From Actinomadura luzonensis (lineage in GTDB: Bacteria > Actinomycetota > Actinomycetes > Streptosporangiales > Streptosporangiaceae): a stretch of DNA of 64,000 bases. The notes under the pieces are model-generated. The model was not told the DNA's origin and searched no databases. It was given only the letters and a program-made list of their open reading frames with translations. The translations under genes and the position numbers were made by a program. Position 1 is the stretch's first letter; each line of letters begins with the position of its first letter. Below, piece after piece: positions 55,582 to 63,430 of the stretch. The stretch spans positions 1,927,001 to 1,991,000 of the forward strand of contig NZ_JAKRKC020000001.1 of the NCBI RefSeq assembly GCF_022664455.2. Direction: 5' to 3'.

Positions 55582-56664
55582 ATGGCAAACATGACCGTCG
55601 AGGGGACGACCGAGCGCGTGCTGCGCCTGCTCGCGCTGCTGCAGCGCCGCCCGTCCTGGACCGCCGGCGAGCTGGCCGCCGAGCTGCGCGTCACCGACCG
55701 CTCGATCCGCCGCGACGTCGAACGCCTGCGCGCCCTCGGCTACCCCGTGCACGCCACGGCCGGCGTCGGCGGCGGCTACCAGCTCGGCGCGGGCACCCGC
55801 CTGCCGCCGCTCCTCCTCGACGACGAGGAGGCGATCGCGACGGCGGTGTCGCTGCGGCTGGCGTCCGGGGGCACGGTCGCCGGCGCGGGCGAGGCGGCGC
55901 TCCGCGCGCTGGCCAAGCTCGACCAGGTGATGCCGCCCCGGCTGCGCGCCGAGGTGCGGGCGGTGCACAACGCCACCGACACCCTGCTCGGCCCCGCCGC
56001 CGAGATCGACCCCGAGCTGCTGGTGACGCTCGCCCGCGCCTGCCGCGACGCCGTCCGCGTCCGCTTCCGCTACGCCGCCGCCCGCCACGCCGCCCCCCGC
56101 TACACCACCCCCCGCGACGGCGACGCCCGCGATGCCGCCGCCCACGACGGAGCCGCCCGCGACGCCGCCGCGCCCGCCGCCGCGCACGACGCCGCCGCCC
56201 GCGAACGCACCGTCGAGCCGGTCCGCCTGGTCGCCACCGGCCGCCGCTGGTACCTCATGGCCTGGGACGTCGACCGCGCCGACTGGCGCACCTTCCGCCT
56301 CGACCGCATGCACGACGTGACCGCCACGACCTGGCGCTTCCGCCCCCGGCCGCACCCGGACCCGGCCTCCTACGTCCAGCACTCCGTGACCGGCGCGCCG
56401 TACCGCCACCTGGCCCGCGTCCGCCTCCGCGCCCACCCCGACCAGGTCCGCGAACTGGTCCCACCCCAGGTCGGCCGCGTCGAGGCCGACGACCGCGACG
56501 GCTGGTGCCTGCTCACCGCCGGCGGCGACGACCTGGACTGGCTCGCCCTGCACGTGGCCCGCCTCGGCTTCGACACCGAGATCCTCGACCCGCCCGAGCT
56601 CCGCGAGGCCGCCGCCCGCCTCGCCGCCCGCCTGGCCGCCATGTCCAGCCCGCCCTTGCCCTGA
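55582..56664 (+). CDS. HTH-WYL transcriptional regulator
   Basis: 360 residues from ATG 55582 (ATG 55591 possible). An N-terminal winged helix (ERVLRLLALLQRRPSWTAGE, DRSIRRDVERLRALGYPVHA) and GGGYQLGAGTRLPPLLLDD are followed by a WYL domain (RRWYLMAWDVDRADWRTFRL) and a WCX C-domain. An insert of about 45 residues rich in Ala, Asp, Arg and His (RYTTPRDGDARDAAAHDGAA) splits the WYL domain before EPVRLV. It is probably the regulator of the divergent DinB-VOC pair. Confidence 0.88.
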   Translation: MANMTVEGTTERVLRLLALLQRRPSWTAGELAAELRVTDRSIRRDVERLRALGYPVHATAGVGGGYQLGAGTRLPPLLLDDEEAIATAVSLRLASGGTVAGAGEAALRALAKLDQVMPPRLRAEVRAVHNATDTLLGPAAEIDPELLVTLARACRDAVRVRFRYAAARHAAPRYTTPRDGDARDAAAHDGAARDAAAPAAAHDAAARERTVEPVRLVATGRRWYLMAWDVDRADWRTFRLDRMHDVTATTWRFRPRPHPDPASYVQHSVTGAPYRHLARVRLRAHPDQVRELVPPQVGRVEADDRDGWCLLTAGGDDLDWLALHVARLGFDTEILDPPELREAAARLAARLAAMSSPPLP

Positions 56665-56691
56665 TCATCCGCTTGTGCTTGCGTATCCGCA

Positions 56692-57234
56692 ATGAGTCGC
56701 GCTCCCCGTCCGAAGACCGGCCTCCTCGCCCTGGGAGCCCTCCCCCTCCTGCTCGCCGACTGGTTCATCGCCCTCATGGTCCTCGGCCGCGACTGCGCCC
56801 CTCTGTACGAGGGCGGCAACCTGACCCGATGCGCCGGCGGCCTCTCGGAGGAAGAGCTGACCGCCACAGCAGCACTCATCGCCCCAGCCCTGCTCACCCT
56901 CCAGACCGCCCTGATCATCCTGATACGTCGACCCGGCCGAGCCCCCAGAATGACCACCGACCGCCCCTGGACGGGTGACGACCACCACCACAACAACGCC
57001 TGCCACACGCGCTGGCGCGAGTCGATGAACCGCTCCTCCACCCGACCCGACCCGCCGGACGAGTGGTACTCCACCCAGTGCGGCGGATGCCGCTTCTGGA
57101 TCGCCCTGACCGGTCAACTCGGCCTCGACCACGGAGCCTGCACCAACCCCGCCTCCCCGTTCGACGCCCGAGTGCGCTTCGAACACGACGGCTGCCCACA
57201 ATTCGCCGTACGCGAGGACGGCTCCTTCGGCTGA
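56692..57234 (+). CDS. two-helix membrane segment joined to a DUF3027-type C-terminal domain
   Basis: 180 residues. Residues 1-86: helices LLALGALPLLLADWFIALMV and ALIAPALLTLQTALIILIRR around a short loop with two Cys. Residues of about 120-180: EWYSTQCGGCRFWIALTGQL, GACTNPASPFDARVRFEHDG, CPQF, the Cys-rich motif of DUF3027 proteins. An ATG at 56950 (MTTDRPWTGDD) sits at the join, so the DUF3027-like part may also be made alone. Function of either half is unknown. No ribosome site at ATG 56692. Confidence 0.65.
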   Translation: MSRAPRPKTGLLALGALPLLLADWFIALMVLGRDCAPLYEGGNLTRCAGGLSEEELTATAALIAPALLTLQTALIILIRRPGRAPRMTTDRPWTGDDHHHNNACHTRWRESMNRSSTRPDPPDEWYSTQCGGCRFWIALTGQLGLDHGACTNPASPFDARVRFEHDGCPQFAVREDGSFG

Positions 57235-57603
57235 CAGCCCCGGCCTGGCCGCCGCCCGCCCCGCCCCAACCACCCCCGGCTCCGGCGTCCACACCCGCTC
57301 CTGACCGCCTCCTCCAGACCGGATCAGGCAACGCGCGGCCGCTCCGCCCCGCCCGCGCCTCCCTCGACGCTCCCCGTCCGGGCACGGCCGCTGAATGTCC
57401 GGTCAACGCCCTGGCCGGAGCCCTCTCGGTGAACAATGATTCACGCAAAAGGTAAATGACCGATTCCGCAGCCTTTCATCATTGTCGAAGAACCGGCGCA
57501 CGCAGAACCACGAACCGCGCCACCCACGACGGCGGACCACAGAAGCGCCCCGCAGCCGGAATCAAACACCATGCGAAAAAGAACCACGAAAGGAAACCGC
57601 GCT
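57235..57603. other. gene-free stretch with a low-GC half
   Basis: The first part (57235-57425) is C-rich with no coding signal. From 57430 base composition falls sharply and holds GTGAA-CAATGA-TTCAC (57429-57444) and a wider inverted pair CAATGAT (57434-57440) / ATCATTG (57478-57484). It probably carries the promoter of the secreted protein at 57604. The local low GC stands out from the neighbourhood. Confidence 0.5.
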
Positions 57604-57978
57604 ATGCGATTAATCGCCAAACTCGCCACAGTCGTGGTGGCGGGCACGGCCGCCGTCGCCACGCTGACCGCGCCGGCCCAGGCCGCCGGAGGAACGAAAT
57701 ACTGCCCGGTGAGCAGCAACCTGGAGCCGTGGTGCGACCTGCAGCTCTATCCGACCCGCTTCCCCGGCGGAACGATTTCGATCGACGTCGACGTGTCCGG
57801 CTCCAACCCCGTCGTCGGACACTGGACCCTGTACATCGACGGCGGTTCAGTATGCGGAGCGGATTTCGCCTACAGCGACCCGCCCCGGTCGTGGGTGTGC
57901 AGAAATGTGCGAGCAGGTTATCCCACCCTGTCGGTGCCGAGAGGGTACGAGGCGGCGCGAATAGGGCTCCGCTGGTGA
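57604..57978 (+). CDS. small secreted Cys-containing protein, unknown family
   Basis: 124 residues from ATG 57604 (AAAGGAA upstream, preferred to ATG 57571). A signal peptide (RLIAKLATVVVAGTAAVATL, cleavage after AQA) leads to about 95 residues with four Cys (KYCPV, PWCDL, VCGAD, WVCRN) and a beta-rich pattern (WTLYIDGGSV). No family recognised. It is followed 61 nt later by another small secreted gene on the same strand. Confidence 0.75.
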   Translation: MRLIAKLATVVVAGTAAVATLTAPAQAAGGTKYCPVSSNLEPWCDLQLYPTRFPGGTISIDVDVSGSNPVVGHWTLYIDGGSVCGADFAYSDPPRSWVCRNVRAGYPTLSVPRGYEAARIGLRW

Positions 57979-58039
57979 ATCACCCGGCCGCACCGCTCCA
58001 CCAGCTCCGCCGAATACCTCCATCACGAAAGGCCGGACC

Positions 58040-58372
58040 ATGACGAGACGCGCCACGAAATGGCTGCCGCTCATGGGCATCGCCATCGCGCTCACCGCCG
58101 GACCGATGACGGCGGCCCCGGCATTCGCGGCGGCCTCGACCGCCGCCGCCGACTGCGTCATCATCCCCTACAAGGACTGGATACCGCCCGAGGTACATGT
58201 CCGCTGCGCCACGACCGGACCGTACAAAGCGATCGCCCTCTGCTCCAACAAGTTCTACAAGGACAAGTGGTTCGAGTCCCCCTGGACCGGCGCCGGCTCC
58301 TGGGCCCAGGTCGCCTGCCCGCTGGGCTACACGCTGACGGGCTGGGGCAAGCAGGGCGGCGGCAGCGCCTGA
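58040..58372 (+). CDS. small secreted protein, unknown family
   Basis: 110 residues from ATG 58040 (GAAAGG upstream). A signal peptide (KWLPLMGIAIALTAGPMTAA, cleavage after AFA) leads to about 78 residues with four Cys (DCVII, VRCAT, LCSNK, VACPL). The sequence VRCATTGPYKAIALCSNKFY suggests a small disulfide-locked beta fold. It probably forms a transcription unit with the preceding gene and ends at a strong hairpin. Confidence 0.75.
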   Translation: MTRRATKWLPLMGIAIALTAGPMTAAPAFAAASTAAADCVIIPYKDWIPPEVHVRCATTGPYKAIALCSNKFYKDKWFESPWTGAGSWAQVACPLGYTLTGWGKQGGGSA

Positions 58373-58433
58373 CCAGGACGTCGCCCACCTCCCAGCCGCG
58401 ACCACCCGCAACCGCACGTAGGCCACTCACGCG

Positions 58434-58466
58434 GAAGGCCCTCCCGGACCGGCCGGGAGGGCCTTC
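58434..58466. terminator. bidirectional hairpin terminator
   Basis: A perfect 14-bp stem GAAGGCCCTCCCGG / CCGGGAGGGCCTTC around ACCGG. It ends the secreted-protein unit (plus) and the tRNA-Thr unit (minus). Confidence 0.85.
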
Positions 58467-58474
58467 GTGCTGGG

Positions 58475-58548
58475 AGCCGCCTTGGGGATTCGAACCCCAG
58501 ACCCCTTCATTACGAGTGAAGTGCTCTGGCCGACTGAGCTAAGGCGGC
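58475..58548 (-). tRNA. tRNA-Thr (anticodon CGT)
   Basis: A 74-nt cloverleaf on the minus strand: acceptor GCCGCCT/AGGCGGC, D arm GCTC...GAGC, anticodon stem CTTCA/TGAAG with loop CTCGTAA (anticodon CGT, reads ACG) and T arm TGGGG-TTCGAAT-CCCCA. The CCA end is not encoded. The tRNA-Thr next to the PSP1/holB/tmk genes is a familiar actinobacterial arrangement. Confidence 0.97.
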
Positions 58549-58630
58549 GTGTGCCGTGCAGCGTGAAAGAGTCTACAGGAGCCCAGAGGGTTCTCGCTCC
58601 TGTCGGTCACCAGATGTCCCGTACCGCCCG

Positions 58631-59470
58631 CTAGCCCCGCTGGCCGTCCTCGCCGTACGTCGCGTCGTACGCCTTGCGGGGGGAGCACACGCTGGCCTTG
58701 GAGCAGGAGCAGCGGCGGCCGCCGTCGTTGAGGCGGACCACCAGCGAGTCGGACGGGACGTTGTGGGCCACCACCGTGCCCGGGCCCTCCGGGGTTTCCA
58801 CGCTCGCCCCCACCCGCGGGGCCGAGGCGCGGAATTCCTGGTAGAGGGGGTGCTCGTACTTGAGGCAGCACATCAGGCGGCCGCAGGCGCCGGCGATGCG
58901 CAGGGGGTTGACGGGGAGGTCCTGGTCCTTGGCCATGCGGACCGAGACCGGCTCGAAGTCCTTGAGGAACGTGGCGCAGCACAGGTCGCGGCCGCAGGGG
59001 CCGATGCCGCCCTGGAGGCGGGCCTCGTCGCGCGGGCCGATCTGGCGGAGCTCGACCCTGGCCCGCAGGTTGCGGGCCAGGTCGCGGACCAGGGCGCGGA
59101 AGTCGACGCGGTGCGGGGCCGAGAAGTAGACGGTGTAGACGTTGTCCTGGTCGAGGTAGTCGATGCCGACCACCTTCATCGGCAGGCTGTGCCGTTTGAT
59201 CAGGCGTTTCGAGACGCTTCGCGCCTCGGCCCTGCGGCGTTTGTTGGTCTCGTCGCGGGTGAGGTGCTCCTCGCCGGCGAGCCCGGCGCAGACGGGCAGG
59301 CCGTCGATGTCCTCGGACGTGTACTGCGGCGCCCAGACGCACTCCGCCACCTCCGGACCCGAATCGGTGGGGACGAGCACCTTGTCGCCCACTTTCGGGC
59401 TGTGCTCGCCGGGGTCGAGGTAGTAGAGCCTCCCGTAGCGGGTGAAGCTCACGGCCATGATCATTCCCAT
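58631..59470 (-). CDS. PSP1 domain protein (YaaT/RicT-like)
   Basis: 279 residues from ATG 59470. Marks of the family: SFTRYGRLYYLDPGEHSPKV, VGIDYLDQDNVYTVYFSAPH then RVDFRALVRDLA, IGPCGRDLCCATFL, AGACGRLMCCLKYEHPLYQE. The CGRDLCC / CGRLMCC Cys clusters bind Fe-S in the Bacillus Ric complex that controls RNase Y. Genes of this type lie beside holB and tmk in many bacteria; here three extra genes are inserted between it and holB. Confidence 0.9.
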   Translation of the reverse strand: MGMIMAVSFTRYGRLYYLDPGEHSPKVGDKVLVPTDSGPEVAECVWAPQYTSEDIDGLPVCAGLAGEEHLTRDETNKRRRAEARSVSKRLIKRHSLPMKVVGIDYLDQDNVYTVYFSAPHRVDFRALVRDLARNLRARVELRQIGPRDEARLQGGIGPCGRDLCCATFLKDFEPVSVRMAKDQDLPVNPLRIAGACGRLMCCLKYEHPLYQEFRASAPRVGASVETPEGPGTVVAHNVPSDSLVVRLNDGGRRCSCSKASVCSPRKAYDATYGEDGQRG

Positions 59471-59576
59471 GGGCTCGAGCTCGCCTCCTGACGCCTAGGT
59501 CTTTTCGGCCTTCCTTGCCACATTACGTGGGCTCGTGGGGTGACGGTCAGGGGGTGACGGGGAGGTTGTTTCCGGA

Positions 59577-60662
59577 CTACCCGCCCGGCGAACACACCTG
59601 GTCATCGGACAGGCTCAGCCCGTATCGGCTCAGGGCGAGCAGCCGATCCCGCTGGCAGGGCAGGTAGGCGGCGCTCGCCACGCCGGGCTGGCGTCTGAGG
59701 ACGGCGAGCGCTCCGGCCCAGTCGGCCTCCGGCTTGAGCAGCACGCGGAAGGACTCCGGCAGGTCGCTCACCTTCGTGGCGTTGAGCAGGGCCTTGTTGG
59801 ACGCGAACGTGCGGCGGAAGTTCTCGTACGCCGCCCGCTGGTCCTCGAATGTGACCTCCTCGACCTGAGGCAGCCCCGCGATGACGCGCTGGATGGCCTT
59901 CTTCTGGGCGAGAGTCACCGCCTTGCCTTCCTTGGTGACGGTGACCCCGCCGGGGCCGTCTCCGCCGGGCTCGGTCCTGGCACCGCAGGCGGGCAGGGCG
60001 GAGCCTTTGGCGCACAGGAAGACGTTGAGCAGTGCCTTCGAGCGTTGCCCGGCCGACAGCTCGGCCTCGGTGGCGGCGTTGTCGAAGACCCCCAGGACCG
60101 CGGGCACGTCGCGGAGCGCCTCCTCCACCTTCCGGTGATCCTCTCCTTCCCGGATCGCCAGCCGGATCGACACCGGCAGGTCGGTGACCTTGACCGCGTC
60201 CAGAATCGTCCGGTTGCGGGCGAAGTCGGCGCGGACGTTGTCGTAGGCGAGGCTCTGGCTCACCGTGTACGCCGACTCGACCTGCGGGAGCCGGAGCGCC
60301 GCCCGCTCGGCTTCGCGCACCTGCTCGGCGGTGGCTGCGCGACCCTGGCAGCGCTCCTCCTTCAACAGCAGGGGGCCGTCGGCGCACATGACGATGGTCA
60401 TGTCGGCATTGCCCGGCTCGGCCAGCGAGGGGCCGGCGGCCACCACGCGGTCCTCGCCGGCGGCGTCGCCGAGCCCGAAGCCCAGCATGGCGACGGTAGC
60501 CGCGGTCGCGACCACGACGGCCGCCCCCGCTGTGACCAGGCGGGCGTCCACCCGGGCCCGACGCCGCTCCGCCGCGCGCAGGGGCCGCAGGGTGTCGGGG
60601 TCGATCGTCGCGCCCGCCTCCGCCAGGGCGGCGCGCAGTCGTTCTTCCACTGGGCTGTTCAT
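59577..60662 (-). CDS. membrane-anchored protein with two FtsX-extracellular-like domains
   Basis: 361 residues. Cytoplasmic residues 1-42 (EERLRAALAEAGATIDPDTL), one helix at about 43-66, then two related modules. Module 1 (about 87-195): MTIVMCADG ... RADFARNRTILDAVKVTDLP. Module 2 (about 212-345): LLNVFLCAKGS ... VEEVTFEDQRAAYENFRRTF, SNKALLNATKVSDLPESFRV. The F-x-x-x-x-A-Y-x-N-F and DLPESF marks are those of the FtsX extracytoplasmic domain, but no FtsX permease helices follow. ATG 60662 overlaps the sigma factor stop by 4 nt, so the cytoplasmic part may act as its anti-sigma factor. Confidence 0.78.
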   Translation of the reverse strand: MNSPVEERLRAALAEAGATIDPDTLRPLRAAERRRARVDARLVTAGAAVVVATAATVAMLGFGLGDAAGEDRVVAAGPSLAEPGNADMTIVMCADGPLLLKEERCQGRAATAEQVREAERAALRLPQVESAYTVSQSLAYDNVRADFARNRTILDAVKVTDLPVSIRLAIREGEDHRKVEEALRDVPAVLGVFDNAATEAELSAGQRSKALLNVFLCAKGSALPACGARTEPGGDGPGGVTVTKEGKAVTLAQKKAIQRVIAGLPQVEEVTFEDQRAAYENFRRTFASNKALLNATKVSDLPESFRVLLKPEADWAGALAVLRRQPGVASAAYLPCQRDRLLALSRYGLSLSDDQVCSPGG

Positions 60663-61186
60663 GAGTCCTCCCCGAGTGCCCGGGCGAGGGCGGCCAGCCC
60701 TCGCGCGATCGTGGATCTCACCGTGCTCGCGCCGACCCCCATGGTCTCGGCGATCTCCTGGTCGGTGAGGTCGAAGTAGTAGCGCAGGGTCAGCGCCTCA
60801 CGCTGCCGGCCGGGCAGTGCGCGCAGCGCCTGCAGCACCTCACGGCGTTCCTCGCCCACGAGGACGGCGCTCTCCGCCGACCAGACGGGCGGCTCGTACG
60901 GCACCGCCCGCCGGAACACCGTCGCCCGCCGCCGCAGCACCGACCGGCAGCCGTTGAGCACCGCCGACCGGACGTAGGCCAGCGCCTTGTCCACGTCGCG
61001 CAGCCGCCCCCGGCCGGCGTGGGTGCGGGCGAACGCGTCCTGGACGACGTCCTCGGCGGTCGCCCGGTCACCGACCATGATGAGGGCCAGCCGGACGAGG
61101 CCCACATGGTGCTCGGTGAAGATCGACGCCACGTCGACCCGCTGCCGCGCCAGGGCCTCTCGCTGGGTGAGTAGTTCGACTTCCAC
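60659..61186 (-). CDS. ECF sigma factor (SigE-like actinomycete group)
   Basis: 175 residues from GTG 61186. Region 2: FTEHHVGLVRLALIMVGDRA, TAEDVVQDAFARTHA. Region 4: LRALPGRQREALTLRYYFDL, TDQEIAETMGVGASTVRSTI. No C-terminal extension. It overlaps the following two-domain FtsX-like gene by 4 nt, as sigma/anti-sigma pairs do, and is followed in the same module by nothing else regulatory. It likely directs the genes of this module and others unknown. Confidence 0.9.
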   Translation of the reverse strand: MEVELLTQREALARQRVDVASIFTEHHVGLVRLALIMVGDRATAEDVVQDAFARTHAGRGRLRDVDKALAYVRSAVLNGCRSVLRRRATVFRRAVPYEPPVWSAESAVLVGEERREVLQALRALPGRQREALTLRYYFDLTDQEIAETMGVGASTVRSTIARGLAALARALGEDS

Positions 61187-61303
61187 GTATCAGAGACGCC
61201 CGGCCACCACTCCTGCTGCTCCCGTCACCCAGCTGTCTTCAGGCGACGGCGGCCGGCCGCCCCACCGCGTGCGCGCGGCCGAGCGGGCGGGCGCGGCGGC
61301 GGC

Positions 61304-62218
61304 TCACCCGGTGCCAGGTGCGCAGGCGGTCGCGACGGCCTGCGACTCGGGCAGCTGGTAGGCGAGGAGCCCGTACTTCGTGTCGAGCTTCCCCAGAGTC
61401 TCCCTGCACCTGGTGTTGCTGGCGGAGCTGACGCCCGGCAGCCGGGCCGAGCGCGCCGTCACGGTGTTCCAGTCGGCCTCGGGACGCAGGATCAGACGGT
61501 ACGACTCCGGCATGTCCGACACTTGAGTGCTGGCGATCAGGGGCTGGTTGTCGGCGAAGATCTCCTTGAAGTTCTGGTAGGCCGTCTTCTGATCCTCGAA
61601 GACGTACGACAGGACCGCGGGATCCTTGGCGAGCGCCGCCGCGATGGCCTGCCGCTCGCGAGCTGTGGCCGGCTTCTTGTTCGCCGGGCCCCTGTCGTGC
61701 CGGCACGGGCCGGCCGCCGAGCCCGCGGTGCAGAGGAAGACGCTCGCGTCCCAGTCGCTGTTCCAGGACAGCGGATCCCGCTCGGCGTCGGCCTGGTCGG
61801 AGACCCACGCGACACCGGGCCGCCCGGTCACGGCGCGCGTCACGCCGTCCCGGTCGACGCCCGGCTTCACCCGCAGGACGAACGCCTCCGGCAGGTCCTT
61901 CGCCCGGTACCGCTTCAGCAGGGGCCCGTTGGCGGCGAAGTCGGCGCGGAAGCCCGCGTACATCGCGGCCCGGCTCACGAACCGCACCTCGTCCAGCTCC
62001 GGCATGCCCTCCAGCAGCGTCCGCACCGCCTGCCTCTGCTTGCCGGTGGCCGCGCGCCTGTGGCAGCCGTACGTGGAAGGCGTGCACAGGAAGACGGAGA
62101 TCTCCCCCTGCTCGCCCCCGGCAGCGGCGGCCGCGGACGTGCTCAGGGGCGCGACCGGTGACGCCGAGATCGCCAGCGCCAGCGCAGCGGCCGATCCCCG
62201 CCTTGACCATGAACGCAC
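61304..62218 (-). CDS. secreted protein with two FtsX-extracellular-like domains
   Basis: 304 residues from GTG 62218 (GGAGG upstream). A signal peptide (SAAALALAISASPVAPLSTS) is followed by two modules: about 38-145 (ISVFLCTPSTYGC, VRFVSRAAMYAGFRADFAAN, KDLPEAFVLRVKPGVDRDGV) and about 158-275 (ASVFLCTAGS, LSYVFEDQKTAYQNFKEIFA, SDMPESYRLILRPEADWN). Both keep the Cys after VFL and the DLPE/DMPE motif. It has no membrane anchor, unlike its relative at 59577. Probably a free extracytoplasmic partner or decoy of FtsX-controlled hydrolases. Confidence 0.78.
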   Translation of the reverse strand: MRSWSRRGSAAALALAISASPVAPLSTSAAAAAGGEQGEISVFLCTPSTYGCHRRAATGKQRQAVRTLLEGMPELDEVRFVSRAAMYAGFRADFAANGPLLKRYRAKDLPEAFVLRVKPGVDRDGVTRAVTGRPGVAWVSDQADAERDPLSWNSDWDASVFLCTAGSAAGPCRHDRGPANKKPATARERQAIAAALAKDPAVLSYVFEDQKTAYQNFKEIFADNQPLIASTQVSDMPESYRLILRPEADWNTVTARSARLPGVSSASNTRCRETLGKLDTKYGLLAYQLPESQAVATACAPGTG

Positions 62219-62248
62219 GAGCTCAGCCCTCCGTAGGGCACCACGTCG

Positions 62249-63421
62249 TCAGCCGCGCAGCCCCAGCATCATCGCCTCGACCGCGATCTGCGGGTTGACG
62301 TTGGCCGCGAGCCGTTCGCGGCATTGCATGATCGCATCGATCCGCCGCAGTGTCTCCTCAGGAGTGCACTTCTTCGCGAACTGGTCCAGATCGAAACGAA
62401 GGTCGTCGTTCGCCAGCTCGACGCCCGCCCCGAACTGCATGGCCAGCACGTCGCGGTAGAACGACACCAGCTCCAGCAGCGCCGCGTCCAGGGAGTCGCG
62501 CTTGATCCGGGTGGCGCGGGACTTCTGCCGGTCCTCCAGCTCCTTCAGCGCCCCGGCGCCGCCCCGCACCAGGCCGCGGTTGAGCCCCTTGCCCGTGGAG
62601 CCCTCGCCGTAGATCTTGCGCAGCTCGGCCGTCTCGTTCTCGTTGAGCGCGGCCGTGGCGGCGGCGGCCTCCTCCTCGGCGGTCTTGACCAGGCGCTCGG
62701 CGGCGGACACGCACTCCCCCACCCCGGTGAGCGAGCGGGGGATGCCCAGCACGGCCTCGCGGCGCCGCCGGGCGGCCTCGTCCAGGGCCAGCGACCGGGC
62801 CCGGCTGATGTGGCCCTGGGCGGCGCGCGCGGCGAACGTGGCCGTCTCCCACGGCACCCCGTCGCGCTCGGACAGCACCCGGGCGACCGCCTCCGTGCCG
62901 GGCGTCGCGAGCGTCACCAGCCGGCACCGCGACCGGATGGTGATCATCAGATCGTCGGGCGCGGGCGCGCAGAGCAGCCACACCGTACGCAGCGGCGGCT
63001 CCTCGATGGCCTTGAGCAGGGCGTTCGCGGCCGACTCCGTGGCCCGGTCGGCGTCCTCGAACAGGATGACCCGCCACCGCCCCTGCGTGGGCGCCCCGGC
63101 CGCGCGCAGGATGAGCTCGCGGGTCTGCTTGACGCTGTAGGACAGCCCCTCGGGACGCACGGACTCCAGGTCGGGGTGGGAGCCGATCAGCACCTGGTGG
63201 CACTGGTCGCAGTGGCCGCAGCCGGCGTCGGGGCACAGCAGCGCGGCAGCGAAGGCGCGGGCGGCGTCCTCTCGCCCCGCGCCGGGCGGGCCGGTGAACA
63301 GCCAGGCGTGCGTCATACCCGCGCCGCGCCCGCCCGCGACGACCTCACCGGCCGCCGCCGCGGCCCGCGACAGCACCGTCACGGCCTGGTCCTGCCCCAC
63401 GAGGTCATCGAAGACGGTCAC
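62249..63421 (-). CDS. holB: DNA polymerase III subunit delta'
   Basis: 390 residues; clamp-loader subunit. The P-loop is degenerate (FTGPPGAGREDAARAFAAAL, Arg for Lys), as is usual for the stator-like delta' subunit. The zinc site is CPDAGCGHCDQC, and LLKAIEEPPLRTVWLLCAPA and TIRSRCRLVTL (the SRC motif) mark the AAA+ fold. A charged linker near 270-300 separates the C-terminal collar domain. 9 nt after tmk. Confidence 0.94.
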   Translation of the reverse strand: MTVFDDLVGQDQAVTVLSRAAAAAGEVVAGGRGAGMTHAWLFTGPPGAGREDAARAFAAALLCPDAGCGHCDQCHQVLIGSHPDLESVRPEGLSYSVKQTRELILRAAGAPTQGRWRVILFEDADRATESAANALLKAIEEPPLRTVWLLCAPAPDDLMITIRSRCRLVTLATPGTEAVARVLSERDGVPWETATFAARAAQGHISRARSLALDEAARRRREAVLGIPRSLTGVGECVSAAERLVKTAEEEAAAATAALNENETAELRKIYGEGSTGKGLNRGLVRGGAGALKELEDRQKSRATRIKRDSLDAALLELVSFYRDVLAMQFGAGVELANDDLRFDLDQFAKKCTPEETLRRIDAIMQCRERLAANVNPQIAVEAMMLGLRG

Positions 63422-63430
63422 GGACCAAGG

